This document shows positions 12,131 to 25,184 of a stretch of DNA of 64,000 nt, piece after piece (position 1 is the first letter of the stretch; every line of letters begins with the position of its first letter). Source of the stretch: Lates calcarifer (Eukaryota > Chordata > Actinopteri > Centropomidae); contig NC_066838.1 of NCBI RefSeq assembly GCF_001640805.2, forward strand, positions 11,495,132-11,559,131. Reading direction: 5' to 3'. Made by a program: the position numbers and the translations under genes. A model generated the notes under the pieces. The model did not search any database. It was not told the DNA's origin and saw only the letters and a list, made by a program, of their open reading frames with translations.

Positions 12131-14329
12131 CTGGGATGTTGTTGTTGATGGAGCACCGGGTCACCCGCGGTGTGGAGGAGGGTGAGCTCTGCCTCGGGGT
12201 AGGTGGTGGCTGGAGAGCAGGGGAGCAGTGAGGTGCAGACTGTGACCGTCTGGGGGGGGGCCCTTTGAACTGCAGGCTGCAGGTGGAATGTGCTTAGTCA
12301 GCAGGTCACTTTTTTCATCCTGCTTAAGGGGTGAGCCTGGAGAGTCAAGCTAATGCTAATTGTCCTTGATGTGGTGGTCCGTGACCAAGATTTACCAGTC
12401 ATTATGACCAATCCATTGTCCATATTCATCACCATCAGCAACCCAGACTCTTCCTCTTTGATCTGACCAAACCAAAGGCTGAGTATAACCCAGGATATTT
12501 TTAGAAGGTTTTCATTCATCTGAGAAATTGATTGCAGAGAAGAGGAAAAACTTAAAGGTGCACAAAGGCCTTAATGCAGATTCAGACTCTGCAACCAGGA
12601 TGACCTGGCACTGTATATCTCTACTCTAGTATTGGATAGGATAGGTCCCAGTGATGACCTGCTGAGTTTCTTTCACCTGACACTGTGCATGCTCAGGACC
12701 AACAGTCTGTAGGAGGAGAGAGCCTTGGGGCCACAGCTGCTGTTTTTACTGGCTGAATAAACCCATGATGTCCTCCCTACTGTTTCATTCAACACAAATT
12801 TCAGGGCAAGTGATCCTCAAGTTTTGCAAGGCAAATAACTGATAAATGGGTGAAAAAAACACACCTAGCTTTCAGGCATGTTTACTACATAGAACCATAT
12901 ATTAAAGAGTGTAATTAGAGCAAAGAGAACGCTTCCTGCCCCTGGCATTTCAGGTAGATGTAAAGAGGTTCTCAAAAAGCAGCCTTTAGTGTTACCTGTG
13001 ATCTCACAATTGTTGAAAACAAAGCTCAGTGTCTAAAGTGTCTGCTATTTGAAAGACAAAAATACAGCTAAGTAGGCCAGATCTGTTTTGGTTGTTCAAA
13101 ATATGTTGAAGTGAGTGTTTAATGAGGACATTTTTGTGATGGCAAGTTTTTTCAGACCCAGTATGGCAGTATCTTTTGAAACACTTTGGTGGACATCATA
13201 AACTGTTGTATGACCTTGTCAGTGATGGCTGTGTGTCCTGTAATATAAGCAGCACAATCAATCTTTGTAAATATTGTATTATGGCTGCTAATTTAACAAA
13301 CAACAAAAATGGCTTGATGTAGAGAAAAATACCTTCACAGATTTGTGGCTCTCACTTAGGAGGAGTTTGATAATGGGTCAGGTAGAGTGTGGCTATACAA
13401 CGCAAGACTGAAAGTTTTTTTCCTCTGGATATCTTGTAAACATCATTGTGATTAATATGATTTTACAGATAACACCACTATTTCTGTAAAAACCCTGTCA
13501 CGTGATATGGTTGGGTCGGTTTTGGATTGTACTTTTTTGTAATTGTTTTCATTTCAGTTAATTGATGCTGTCACTTAGTGTACATTGCTTGGGCAGAATG
13601 TTCATTTCTAAATATGAAACCGCACAATGTGAAGCCATATGAAAAATTCACTACACATGTATGCATAACTCTAAAGCCAAATTCCACTAACAGGGCATTT
13701 TTGTTTAGATACTATGATGTCAAAGAGCGACGTGAATTCCTGAATGCAGTCTGTGTGACTGGAGCCACATGACTCAGGGGACCCTGCTATTCCTTCAGTG
13801 GAATCCCTTTGTTTCTACCCAGACCCAGGGCATCTGACCACAGGGGCTCCAGACCGTCGGAGCATTCACCACATACGCACAGGCACACCTCAGCATCACC
13901 CCCATACCAACAACTGACAGGAGTAAATACTCACATAGTCACAGCAAACAACTCCCCCGGAAACAACAAGGGTGAGATTTGTTGGTGAGAATGAAGAGGG
14001 AGAAGCTCCAGTCTGCGGCTGATGAGACGGTGGATTTGCATAAGGTGGCTAGACTTCAAAGAAAATGTATACAAAAGGTACTCGTTTTCATAATTGTTTT
14101 ACAGGCTGTTTCTACTGATACCATCAACACAAAGAGTTATAAACTTTCTGTCTGACTTTTATGAAGGGGAATCAGTGAAAGGGTTCCTGGTGGGTTAACA
14201 GCGAGCTAGGCGTGCCTCCGCTAAGGGAACAATTAAACAGATTAAGCTTGATCAACTCAGAGCTGTTGGAGCATATACTGTATATCTGATGGTGCTCTGC
14301 GCTGTATATTATGCTGCAGCAGTCCCCGC

Positions 14330-14960
14330 TGTGCGTCACACTGCTGCTCACAGCCGGCACATAAAGGGCCCTCGGCCCTCGTGGGTCCCCTGTTAGCCCC
14401 CAGCCAGCCTCCAGGTGGGCGCTGCTAATGAGCCCCGGTCGTAGCTCCGGCGTGGGCCTCTTCTTCCCAGGGTTGAAGGGGGCCACAGAGGGGGCAGAGG
14501 GGGTCTGCTGGCTGGGTCAGCACCAGGCAGGGGGCTGGGGATGGGAGAAGAAAAAGAAGCACAAGAGGGAGAGCTGAAAATCACACTTTTCAGACCTTAT
14601 TAATGGTGAGTTTGTATATGAGTGTGGGAAGATCGAGTGTGAGGGCCGTGCAAGGAAAAAGGTTGTGCCACATGGTGCATCAAGAAACAGAAGTCCACTT
14701 TGTGCTCTTTGATCTGTGTTTATTGTAATTGACTGCACAGTAGTCCACTTGTTTCCGTGCTTGTTGAATGGGCCAGGCGGTAGGTTCTCTTTGCCTTTAC
14801 AGTGTGAGATATTCCAGAGTAAACAGCCGCTCCCTCGGCCGCGATGTGATACACGTGAAAAGAGACCGCAGTGACTAATGGCAGTGTTTGTCTGATGCTG
14901 CCAGCCTCCGCTTTTGTTTCCTGGCCTTTTGATGTGATTGATACATAGTGTTTTCAAAGA
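14330..14960. promoter_or_regulatory. candidate enhancer/CNE
   Basis: A GC-rich unique block in an AT-rich setting, with GCTAATGAGCC, TTATTAATGG, a near-E-box CACGTG (ACACGTGAAA) and GTGACTAATGG. Open frames on the - strand follow from composition; none shows a domain. Confidence 0.22.
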
Positions 14961-16049
14961 CACAAATCGTCTCCTCTGCTATGTTTGGCCCAAAATAAAA
15001 GTTAAAGGGAGGGTACGTGCTGTGAAATGTGTGAATCTCCACATCAGAGGGAAAAGGAAGGGCGGTGGTGTTTGCAGTTTAGGGAGGACTTTGATGATGG
15101 GGATGATGCTCGAGGTGACCACAGACATGGAAATGCCATGGTCTGTGGTTCCACGCATTGTGCATGCTAGTCATTGCTATAATCGGATGATTTTGGCAAT
15201 GATTAGTATTAACAGATGGTTTTCTTTTTTTCTATTTTACTCTGGATATGAAAGAATCCCAGCAACCTGCCCAGCTAGTCTTTGTCCTTTGTTTTACCTC
15301 TGGCCCTGTGCAGGAATGTGCTGAGCTCAGCCTCAGCAAGAAAACTGTGTCATAAAGGATCGAGTCTTCACCAGCGTCTTGCAAAGTCAGCATCTTTTGC
15401 TCTCTGACTGCTGGAAAGTGATTTGTCTGATAGTCGAGATCCTGCCTTTCTCAGGGTAAAGTCTGTTTTTAATGTTAATAAGAAAAACTGTAGTACTAGT
15501 TGAGAAAACAGTTTTGATTAAGTGGGTTAAAAGACTAGACTTAAACTGAATAATGCTAAGAGGAGGGCTGTTCCAGTGCTCAGAGGCAGTGGAGTCAAAG
15601 CTCCATTGTCCTTTGTTTTTAGTCTGGACTCTGCAACAAGTAGAGGCCTCAGAGGACAGTGTGGTTTAAGAATTTTGATCTCGAATACACAACAATTAAA
15701 GCCATGGCGGTCACTGCTGACAGTGAAATGCTTCAAGCTTCCTCAACAGTGCAAAAAATATTATTTAAGCTATATAATGATGATATAATAGTGAAATAAA
15801 TACAGTTTTATACTCTGGTACCAAACCGTGCAATTCTATTTAAAAATGAATTCTAAGAGTGAGAGATTTTGCAGCCTGAGCAAAGACAGTAAGACTGAGG
15901 TGATATGGGGTGTTTTTGTCAGTAATGAGGCAAATGAATTCTGCACAATTTGAAGCTGTCCACTGGTCTGACTGTAAAAACTTCACCTTTTTAATATTAC
16001 ACTCCTGTGATGTTTTCAGACTCACAATGGACAGTTTAAAACACTGTAG

Positions 16050-16428
16050 CAGAACTAGCTCTATTGTCTCTTTTACTCCACACGTTTCTTCTTCCTGGTC
16101 CCTACATTACCCACGATGGAACTCGACCATCATCGGTTTGCTCAGATTCAGGTGTGTTAGCAGCGTTTATGGCTCCTTGAGGCCACTAGCCTCAAGTAGA
16201 GATGAGGAGCAGGCTACAGAGGTCTGGTAAGCTCATACCGCACCCCCAGATTTTTTTTTCTCGTCCTTGTCTTTAGTGCTAACCATTTACCAGAATCCAT
16301 GCAGTTCCCTCTGGAGCTACAAAAGGCTTTGTACAACTTTTTTCACATATGCAGCAGTGCTCCGCAAGACCTGTGTAGTGGAAACAGACTTTGATGTGTA
16401 AAACCGGTGAATTCCCATTGAAGGCAAG
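16050..16428. mobile_element. dispersed repeat, copy 1 (shared with 57341-57637)
   Basis: It shares in order with the 57.4-kb copy: AGATGAGGAGCAGGCT, CAGAGGT, ACAAAAGGCTTTG/T, CTTTTTTCACATA, CTCC..A..CCTGT and GAA(G)TTCCC..T..AAGGCAA. The same strand orientation is used in both. It is a non-coding, probably non-autonomous DNA element. Confidence 0.75.
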
Positions 16429-19400
16429 TTAATTATACATTACATTGACCTAGGCACAAGGATATAGATAATGAAAGAATTTAACCAATTTTGGATGATA
16501 TAAAGTTGATGATGGATCTGTCAGTGTCACCAACAGTCTTCTACCCAGCCTGCACCCTGTCCTCTTCTGCCTGTCACCTCGTCCCTGAGAACATGCACTC
16601 AAAGATTATGGCTTTTTTCTGGTTCTCTATCCTCCTTTATGGTGGTAAAAAAAAAAAAGAAAAGTTGGTTTTATTGGGGCGCCATTTTTGCGTGTGTTGG
16701 ATCTCCTGTGGTGCTGGTCAGTCAGGATGGAATACCCCTGCTTCATGGGTTCACATCAGCACCATAAAGGAGTCTTTGTCACCCATGAGCGGGGTCATCT
16801 CTCTCCTCCACCGGCCAATAAATGTTCACATTCTCCACCTTTCTTATCATTTTGTTTAGCTCACGGGTCCCAAACAATAGTGCAAAGACTGACTGAATGA
16901 ATAAAGGATTAATTTGCATTGATTTTGCTCCTCCACAAAAGGAGTCATTTTTTGGTCAAGGAGAACTAGAAAGCAAAGCATTTTTTCAACCAACAAAAAT
17001 GAACAAAAAGATCAACAGCACCTTTTAATATGGTTATCAAGGATCTCAAAATTGCCGCTTTGTGTTACATATTAGTTTGAAGGATTTTCCACTTGGTCTG
17101 TAGACATAGATTGACTGTGACTTTTGTGTGGAATTTACGCCTTTGGTTACAAATTGAGAAAAACATCAGTCTAAGTAATTTGAATAATTTGGCCTGTGAG
17201 GTTCTATACAAATCGAAACTGATTGAGGAGTCCGTATGTTAATTCAGAGACAACTGTGTCTTTTTCTGCTCTGTGTTTGCCTGTTTGACTTATTCAGCAG
17301 CATTCACCACAGCCTGTGAAAAATCTTGTTCTCCTTTTACATGTGTTTGGTTTGGCTGGAATGGATTGGACACAATCTCAGTTTCAACCAAAGGAAGAAA
17401 AAAAAACAGTGATTTTCTGCCTGATTTTTCTGGGTGTATATTGTTCATTTGGTCACACTGACATTTGGTATGAAAGACAAATGAATAAAGCAAGAAACCT
17501 TGTTTAGAAATATTTTTAACTGTGGTTTTGACAATTACAGGTTGTTTTACTCAAGACGTTGCCAGGAAAATGATTTTTAAAAAGTGATTTCAGCAAAATA
17601 AAAACCAAACCATAAAAGATGGACTTTAATGTTTATGATGTATTAGCAGCTGTCTGTATGAGCCTTACTGAAGAAAAAGTTAGAGTTAGAGTTAAATTGT
17701 GAAAAACAATTTTTTTGTGTGTGAGCTAACATTGGTCTTTATTAAGACCACAAACTATAAAATCTGTTGTACGTCATGTGTAAAGCATGCCAGGAAAAAA
17801 CAAATGAACAGGACAAGTCAAGGTTAAGAGGAAAATATGCATATTGTTGCACTCAAGCAGCATTTCTTTGACACTAAGACGATTTTTTAGATTTTCTTTG
17901 CCCTCCACGTTTGATCCTTTGTCTTTGCAGTGCCCACCCTCTGTTTTAAATCCAAGAACTTCTATGCAGAGGGATGAGGGGGCTGCCAGTCCCATGGAGT
18001 GCAACCTTGTTCAAGAGTGCCCGAGAGGGCCATATCTGTCATAGCACATTCCACTGTGGAGCTATGATATGAATGAAGTGCTGTGGTGTGCCCAAGCTGC
18101 AAGTGTGGAGCTCAAAGGGGTTGCTGAAATGCTGTAATGTAATTATGTGGACAGTCTCTCAGATCCATTAGCTTGAAATGGTTCTACAGCCCCCATTCAG
18201 TCAGTGTGCTGCCATGTCTTTTCTCAGAGGGGGGGCTCTGAAGTCATCTGAAAAGACCTCCTCTGTACTCATTGTGCTCATTGTCTTTGTAAGCCTGTTA
18301 TTAGTGGGGGAATCAAGTTACGACACACCACTGATGAGAACTTTAGAGATTTTACAGTTACAGGTGGGGGGTGTATTCTTAACAGGGCATCTGTGTGTGT
18401 TAATCAAGTCAAATTTGTGGAGAAAGAGTTGATTTCACTGTGGGATTGTGAACTTTCCAAACTTTTGCCTTTTTTAATGACTATTACTGAGTTCTTTATC
18501 AAGAAGTACAAAGTTAGAATTGATTATCTGATTATTCATTGGTGTCACCACATTGTTTCTGATGATCTGAATTATCTTCTTGCCTACATGACTATTTATG
18601 TTCATTATGTGAGAATACTTCATGACTTGAATAGTTCAAAACAATTAAAACAAACTCTCAGAAAACAAATGTACTCATATCTTATAAAATATTATGGAAA
18701 TGATTTTCTCCCCTGGTAATAAAATTACATCTTGGTATTTTAATGCCACAAGTTTCTAGATATTCTTACCAAAACATATTTTGTTGAGGAGAGAAAATAT
18801 GCTCACAAAACCATATCTTTTCATTTGATAGTGGAGATTTTTAGAGAGAGAAAGAACATGATGATTTAAATGGGTAACTATTTTAACCACTTTGTATAAC
18901 AGGCACGTCTTGCAAATTTTAAACAATAACATCGTATTTATTTCACTTAAAAACTATTTAGCAAGTTGGCTGTGAAAACACGTCTCTCATCCAAGTGTCC
19001 AGATAAAAGTAGAGATTGCATTAGCCTTGTAGTTTACAAAACATCCTTTAAACATTTATTTAGGAATCAAATTAAAGGTTCCAGCAATTTCCAAAATTTG
19101 ATTTGGTGCTTTGTGTTTACCTAATCTCTGGCATTCACACAGACACCGGTGGAAATGTCCAAATGCGTCACTGCACAACTTTAAAGGCCTTTCCCATGTA
19201 TTGCAGTCTAGTGACCCATTCTAAATAACCTATATCATTGGGGAACTGCGGTTTATAAAGGAGTCCATTGGGACCTCTGCTGAAAAGGTTTTTTTGGGTG
19301 GAAGCCTGGATGAAAAGTGCAAAGAGGAGGATAAAGAAAAAGTATAGGAGATGTCAGGACGCCTTTGGAAGGAAAACAAACTGCGGAGACCAATGTGAGT

Positions 19401-20394
19401 TGACTTAATCTGATTAGACTAACCTCATCAACAGCCCACTTAAAAGGGAGAAGAAAGCCCTGAATTGGGGCGAGAAGCAAGAGAAAAGGGTCTCTCTCTG
19501 TTCAGAAAGCCAAAGAGGCTCCCTGAATACACCACATTGTACTGGACATGCTGGTCTGCAGATGGCAAAATGACAACAAGCCGCTTGAAAAGTGAAGCAA
19601 ATATAATTGATCTCAGGGTTTTTTGGAGGTTTTTTTTTTTTTTTTTTTGCAGGTATGAAAACAGCCAAGGGAGTAATGAGATTAAAGAAGAATAAAGTGA
19701 AAGTCCATGAAAAATACCACTTTCCCTCACGTTTGTGGTGCAAACATGCAGCTTTGAAGCCTTTGAGTGAACGCACCCACCCCTGTAATGCCATGAGAAA
19801 TATTTCCAAATTCATATTAATTTATTCAAATTCCGACCTCTTATAAAGCACCCTGCAGTCGTGGTAATACATCAAACACAGAATAGTTGAACAGGAAAAT
19901 AGCTGTTTTAATACCAGCACAATTGATGGGCGTAAAAAATGTTTTAATACATCTAGCCACTCCCAAATTTAAGAAATCCCTAGCAACAATACACACGAAA
20001 TATCTGGTCCTGGCAGACGAAAAATCCCTTCAGATCCTTTGCCAATGTCTGTGAGGAAAAGAGTACATATTTTTTTACACAAATATTTGTTAACCTTAAT
20101 TCTTCAATATTTAGTTTAATTAGATTCTGTAATGAACCATCAACCCTGTGTTTTTGGTATTCTGCAAATCCCTCTACTTAAAGTGGGAGGTGAATGCAGC
20201 AGCCACAGGTGTCCTTTCATTCAGGAGCTTAGATCTGCTGGTGTTGGGATTCTGGCTTTACTTGTTTCAGAAACCTTGCAGCACTAACTGGTACTAACAG
20301 GAGCTTTGAAGTCCTGCTGTCATCTCTGATGTGGAAACACAGCATCAAATGATCGTGTCCTGATCGTCATCATGTAGCTGGATTCGCTTTGTGT
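16429..20394. other. intergenic DNA
   Basis: No gene is seen. A poly-A tract lies at 16648-16659 and poly-T at 19630-19648. 18000-18260 is unique and moderately GC-rich. The open frame at 18393-18719 is AT-rich with no recognisable domain. Confidence 0.55.
19630..19648 (+). repeat. poly-T tract
   Basis: Nineteen uninterrupted T. Confidence 0.9.
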
Positions 20395-21175
20395 CACCAG
20401 CGGTGGAGGAAGCATTAAGATTCTTACCTTAAGTAAAAGTTGTAGTACCTCACTGTAAAAATACTCAGAGTACTGCACCAAACGTGTTACTTGAGTGGAA
20501 GTTAATAAGTATTATGCATTCATCAAAACTAAAAGCACTAAAGTTACACTGTTACCCTGGCTTTAGTTGCCACTGAGGACAGTGAGGTTATGTCTTCCAT
20601 GTGCTCTCTGGGAATTTGTGGTTTTAAACAACCTAAGGGAAGTTTACATTCTGCATTTAAAAACCTTTACATTAAAGGCATTTCATAACTTTATTCCAGT
20701 ATTCTTAGATTCAGTATATTTAATATTTGACAAGGTTTAGGCCAATGAATAATCGTCAAGAAAAAAGAGAGAAAGAAAGAAGGAAAGCAAAGACTAGACT
20801 AGACTTTAATGTTGGGAAATAACGCTTATGCAAAGGATTGAACACAAACTATTAATTGAACTTAGTAGATAAAAAAAAACAATTCAAATAATTAAAGGCA
20901 TTTACAGATGGGGTGGGCGGTCTTTGATCCATGAACGCATATATTATATTATTACAGCATTTTACTGTTGCATTTGGTTGAAGTGGAGTTAATTTCACTA
21001 TATTGTGGTAACAACCTCTGAAGAGTAACAAGTAACTAAAGCTATAGTGCAGTGAAAAATAGAATAGTTCTCTATGAAATGTGGTGCTGAAAAATGATTC
21101 AACAAAATGGAAATATTCAAGTAAAGTACAAGAGCCTCAAAACTATACATAGATATAGTGCTTGACACAAGAAAG
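20395..21175. mobile_element. dispersed teleost repeat ('TACTTAAGTAAAAGT' family)
   Basis: The left end GGTGGAGGAAGCATTAAGAT, CTTAAGTAAAAGTTGTAGTA and ACTGTAAAAATACTC, and the right end AATGGAAATATTCAAGTAAA, GTACAAGAGCCTCAAAACTA and TAGTGCTTGAC, match the two ends of a very common fish repeat. The interior has decayed. No coding capacity remains. Confidence 0.7.
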
Positions 21176-24097
21176 ATCAAACTGAAAATTTTACTGCTTT
21201 TGAGTGAGATTTAAGTTTCCACAGCATCCTGTTCTGTCACTTTTCTGCTTTTCCTTTATAAAATGGACACAGCATCTGAAACGTAACAAAAGCCACCCAA
21301 ACAGGCACTGTGACCGCTCAGTGTTGAGAATTCATTGTGGTAAACACATCTACCAGCACTTGATTAGGGAGTGTGTATAAAGGGATTGCCCAACCGACAC
21401 CACCTAATACAGATATAATTGACTCTCCTTCTGCATTCTGCACATGGATTTGGAAGTACACGGGCTCATTGTACAACAACAAATTAAGCAGGCAGCAGTC
21501 AAAAGGAGCTGCTGAGCATTCACCGGATCTGGACAACAGACTACTGAACTCTGCTAAATCTGCAAACACAGCTTCTCCCTCCTTTTGGGCCCTTTCATCT
21601 CCCCCGACATCTCCTCCTGCAGACCTCTGCCTCATGAAGCTAAGTCAAAAAGCAAGTACTTTCAGCTCTTGTCTGGTGAATGCTGATCGTCTCTTAAAAA
21701 CAGCAGCGATTTCTGTTCTCTGCATTCCTCAGATCAGCCATGCCGGCATCTGCTTTAATGATGCTCTAATGACGGAGTCACTCAAAAACTTTCTTTCATT
21801 TGGAGGGGAATTCATGTTCTCTTTGTTGTCTGAGCCCAGATCTTTGAAATGCAGGAATGACGAGGGGGAATTATTAATGGATAGAATGTGAAATACCAAG
21901 AGTTGTCAGACTTTGTTGTTCTGACTTTAGATCAGGTTCAACAGGTGCTGCTCCACCTACATAGAATTATCAAACCAAAATCCCATTAACTCCACTGCTC
22001 CAGGGAGCAGTTGTGTAATCTGCGAGGAGCTCTGTAGAATTAGATCTGCATCATTTGGGCCAATCCGAAAGCAAATAAAAGCGATGTGAGCCCGAGCACA
22101 CACAGCTGGCTCTTGAGACTCAGGATCCTGGGTAAACAAGTGTCCAGCATGCCTCAGCACAGCTCACCCATGGGGCGGGGGGGCATGAGCCACTGAACAA
22201 TGACTGATACTCCTCGAGAGACTGGACTGAAGCAGGGCTTAGCAAAATTTTATTACATTTGGCCTGTTTCAATAGACTGCCAGGCCAAAAGAGGACCACA
22301 GACTTTGTCATCACTTTCATGATTACTATGACATCTACGCCTCCTTAGACTTTGTAATGCTCCTATTGTTGCAGTACACCCACTGATTTAACATGGAAAT
22401 CTGCTGTTCACTCACGTAAAGTTTTAATTTGTATCACAGTTGCAGATTTATGAAGAGTGACCAGCAACTGTTACTCTGTTTTATCAGTGTTAGCATATAA
22501 GTTTTAATAAACTTCACTGATCATTGATGAGCACTTTTCAAAGTATGCCCCTGTGTTTTAAAGTTTGGGCTGTGTTTTTTTCTGCTTTTCATGAAGTCAT
22601 TGGTTTTCATTAATCACATTATTTTATTAGCATCATCTTACAGAGATTTGAAACTGGCTCAAGTTAGGTAATAAATCACACTAATCACTGTGTCTAATTT
22701 CTTTTTTTTTTTTACAGTTCTGTTACAATAGTGTGGTAATGGAGTTAATAATAGATCCAAAAAGTTGTCGCTGCTTTACATAACGTTGTCAAAATAAAAT
22801 AACATGTGCATTAAATGTTATATTATATACAACATATGATTAGTTACATGCATCATTGCATAGTTTGCATGCATGTGTGTAAGATAGTTTGTAATTTGTA
22901 AGATACACACATATATCTCAGTAAGCTGCATGTATAGGTGGTTGCAGTGCAAATCCAGCAGTGTATGTATGTGCACAATGTATGCATGTTTGTTGCCTAC
23001 TAGCACATGCTTTATGTACAACATTTGTTACTGTCACTGTTTTCTTCTGTGATTTCTCTCTCATTTTTATTTTTTAAATCACCTTTTTTATTTTCATCCA
23101 ACTTTATATTTCAGGGGTAAAATGAGTGAAATGTGACAGATCTTTGATTTGTTTTACCTGATAACCAATAGTTAAGATATGAGTATAAAAATAAATTCAC
23201 AAGATAGAAACATTCTCATTAAAATAAAATATATTTGGGAAAAAATGCATTTAGTTTCACTTTATTATTGTTTTATTACTCTTTTTCTCCATTAATTCGG
23301 ACAGTGATATGCCACCTTGTGGTCATTTAAATGCACAGAGCATTAAAGAAAGGCTTGTCTGCATATGAGGGATTAATGTGGGTCATTTTATGCCTGGATT
23401 ACAGACCACAGCAAAAACTTAAGTTTGTTAGGTCACAGGAAATGCTTGGGAATCTTTTCAGAAAATTAAACACTGTAAATGGAAAAAGTAACTGCAGTGC
23501 ACAGATGACCACAGGCGAATCATTACACCTCATGTAAAACATTAAACAATAACAAAAAAAAAACATACTTCTATTACAACTGATACATACATTACAGTGG
23601 ACATGTAGGATACATTTAAATTACTTTATAAAGGCTTAGACCTTAAGTACGTGCACCGATTTACCTTGTTGAGTGACCTGACATCCATCATGTTAAGCTG
23701 GTCGACTGAGTCGCTAGATGGTGCTCTTCTCCTTCAAACACTGTCACACCAGGCTCCAAACATACACACAAATCTGATGGAAAGGACGTATCGACAATCA
23801 AATGTTAAGGGAAACAACTTGTGTGTTTTGATGGTTTAACACCTCCCTAACTTTTCTTTAAAATAGGTCTCCGAGACACAAAAGCTTAAGAAGTACGTGA
23901 TATTCAACAGTGACATTGTTGGGATTTCGTTATTTTATTGTAGCCTGCCTTTATCTACAATGATAACGATACTGTGACTTTTTTCCGGAAAAACAAATAA
24001 TGGTTTTATGTAGTTAGTTTTGCTTCTTTTCGTGAGAAAATTATACTACTGCAGCCACTATTTTTCTCATGCAGCCTAAAAGTCGAGTAAAATGTGC
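21176..24097. other. intergenic DNA upstream of her9
   Basis: No gene is seen. 21370-21900 has a long open frame on + (172 codons) but no domain, no conserved composition and no start context of note. 22690-23290 is AT-rich. A near-match to the CTCF core (GCCACCTTGTGG, 11 of 12) lies at 23311-23322. Confidence 0.55.
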
Positions 24098-24135
24098 CTA
24101 TTCTATTCTATTCTATTCTATTCTATTCTATTCTA
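24098..24135 (+). repeat. (ATTCT)n pentanucleotide microsatellite
   Basis: Seven uninterrupted TTCTA units plus a partial unit, about 45 bases before the distal promoter block of her9. Confidence 0.95.
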
Positions 24136-24179
24136 AAATAATGTTTCCAGATTCTACAGGTTTGACTTCATACGCTCCT

Positions 24180-24440
24180 TGGTCTCTAGGCTGTAATCTC
24201 CGAGTTTTGGCACGTGCTCCGCGTAGACCGGAGAAGACTGTGCGCGAATGGCACGCGGACAGATGTGCCAGCCTCCTCCTCCTCCTTCCCCTCCTCTCCT
24301 TAGAGCGGCTCCCGCGCCGGGATGATTGACACAGAGCCGCTCACGCAGCCAATCGGAGAGCGCTCCGCTCATTTGCATAGAGTGGACGTATGCCATTGGC
24401 CTGGTGCGTGCTGCTGCAAACCGCCTCGCGTGCCATTACA
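24180..24440 (+). promoter_or_regulatory. her9: distal promoter/enhancer block with HES, CCAAT and octamer sites
   Basis: This GC-rich block lies 0.75-1.0 kb above the TATA box. It holds GGCACGTGC (24209-24217, a HES/HER-type E-box), CACGCG (24252-24257), CCAAT (24349-24353), the octamer ATTTGCAT (24371-24378), ATTGG (24395-24399) and CGCGTG (24427-24432). I see no TATA box. The motif density resembles a promoter or conserved proximal enhancer. It could also be an upstream promoter for her9 or for a divergent transcript. Confidence 0.5.
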
Positions 24441-24972
24441 GATGTCTTCTCCTCGGAGGCGCAAGAGGGGCCCTCAAAAATAGATGAAATGTGAATTTGT
24501 TTTCATGTTAGGCCAAGAAAATGTTTACGCTTCGAATAAATAAACATTGTTGTTATAAGTCGCAGCAGGAGTCTCCAGCTCCGAGAAAGAGGGCACACAA
24601 GTTTGGAGAGATAATAAATAAATATTCTGTGTTTATTCTGGGTATTGGCGCTTCAAACGCAACACAGACACATTTTACTATGGACACGACAGTAATCACA
24701 AAACATTTCCTCTTACATTCGTTTAGATACAGATTTCTGTAATTCCTCGAATAAACTGCACACACCGTCAAAAGTAGGTTACTGACTGTACCGAGACGCT
24801 TTGTCAGTGCTACATTCTTCCCTTAAACACACACACACTAAACACCGAGCACTGTAACATTTTTGACGAGCACCGAGCAAAGTTGGAAGCAAACATCCAG
24901 CCCCCCCTCCGACCCTCCCCAACCTCCAACCCCCCCACACCCTCTCCTTATCACTTCACAGCCCGGCCCGGC

Positions 24973-24994
24973 CGCTGCTGCTGCTGCTGCTGCT
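24973..24994 (+). repeat. (CTG)n tract upstream of her9
   Basis: About seven CTG units lie within GC-rich flanking DNA 190 bases above the TATA box. The tract is non-coding here, so the polyalanine read in one frame is meaningless. Confidence 0.8.
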
Positions 24995-25069
24995 CCTCGC
25001 TCCGCTTTGTTGTTTGTCCCTGCAGGGCTGATTGAGCAGCGCGTGACTGACGGCCCGCGGGGGTGTTGT

Positions 25070-25120
25070 CCAATCAGCGCTCTGCCCCGCGTCCAATGGG
25101 TGAGTCCTCTCTGCCATTGG
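25070..25120 (+). promoter_or_regulatory. her9: CCAAT-box cluster of the her9 proximal promoter
   Basis: CCAAT lies at 25070-25074 and 25093-25097 on the + strand, and as ATTGG at 25116-25120 on the other strand. The spacings are about 20-25 bases, roughly two helical turns. They sit 65-115 bases above the TATA box, a normal NF-Y position. Confidence 0.75.
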
Positions 25121-25130
25121 CTGAGGCGAG

Positions 25131-25162
25131 TGTGGGAAAGAATGCAGAGAGGGTTTCACACG
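25131..25162 (+). promoter_or_regulatory. her9: Su(H)/RBPJ paired site (SPS) of the her9 promoter
   Basis: TGTGGGAA (25131-25138, + strand) and TTCACACG (25155-25162, which reads CGTGTGAA on the - strand) both match the CSL consensus YGTGDGAA. They are head-to-head with exactly 16 bases between them. This is the established SPS geometry that allows two CSL/NICD/Mastermind complexes to bind cooperatively, and the same arrangement lies in the vertebrate Hes1 promoter. It sits about 23 bases above the TATA box. It implies direct Notch activation of the gene. Confidence 0.9.
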
Positions 25163-25184
25163 AACTGGGAGCACGCGAGCCGTC

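Larger units (their letters stand above)
11211..16049. other. intergenic DNA
   Basis: No gene is seen. 11850-12130 and 14330-14960 are unique and GC-richer, with TAAT cores, and are possible regulatory elements. The rest is AT-rich without recognisable structure. Confidence 0.55.
25040..25177 (+). promoter_or_regulatory. her9: CACGCG-type HES sites in the proximal promoter
   Basis: CGCGTG at 25040-25045 and CACGCG at 25172-25177 are class C sites bound by hairy/HES repressors. The second lies between the SPS and the TATA box. Negative autoregulation through such sites is established for Hes1; applying it here is inference. Confidence 0.55.

Noticed and set aside
21373..21891. 172-codon + frame
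   Set aside because: The longest single-exon frame outside her9 but without domain, conserved motif or supporting promoter; also open in other frames.
23311..23322. Further CTCF site GCCACCTTGTGG
   Set aside because: One core position mismatches (T for R), so it is noted only as a near match.
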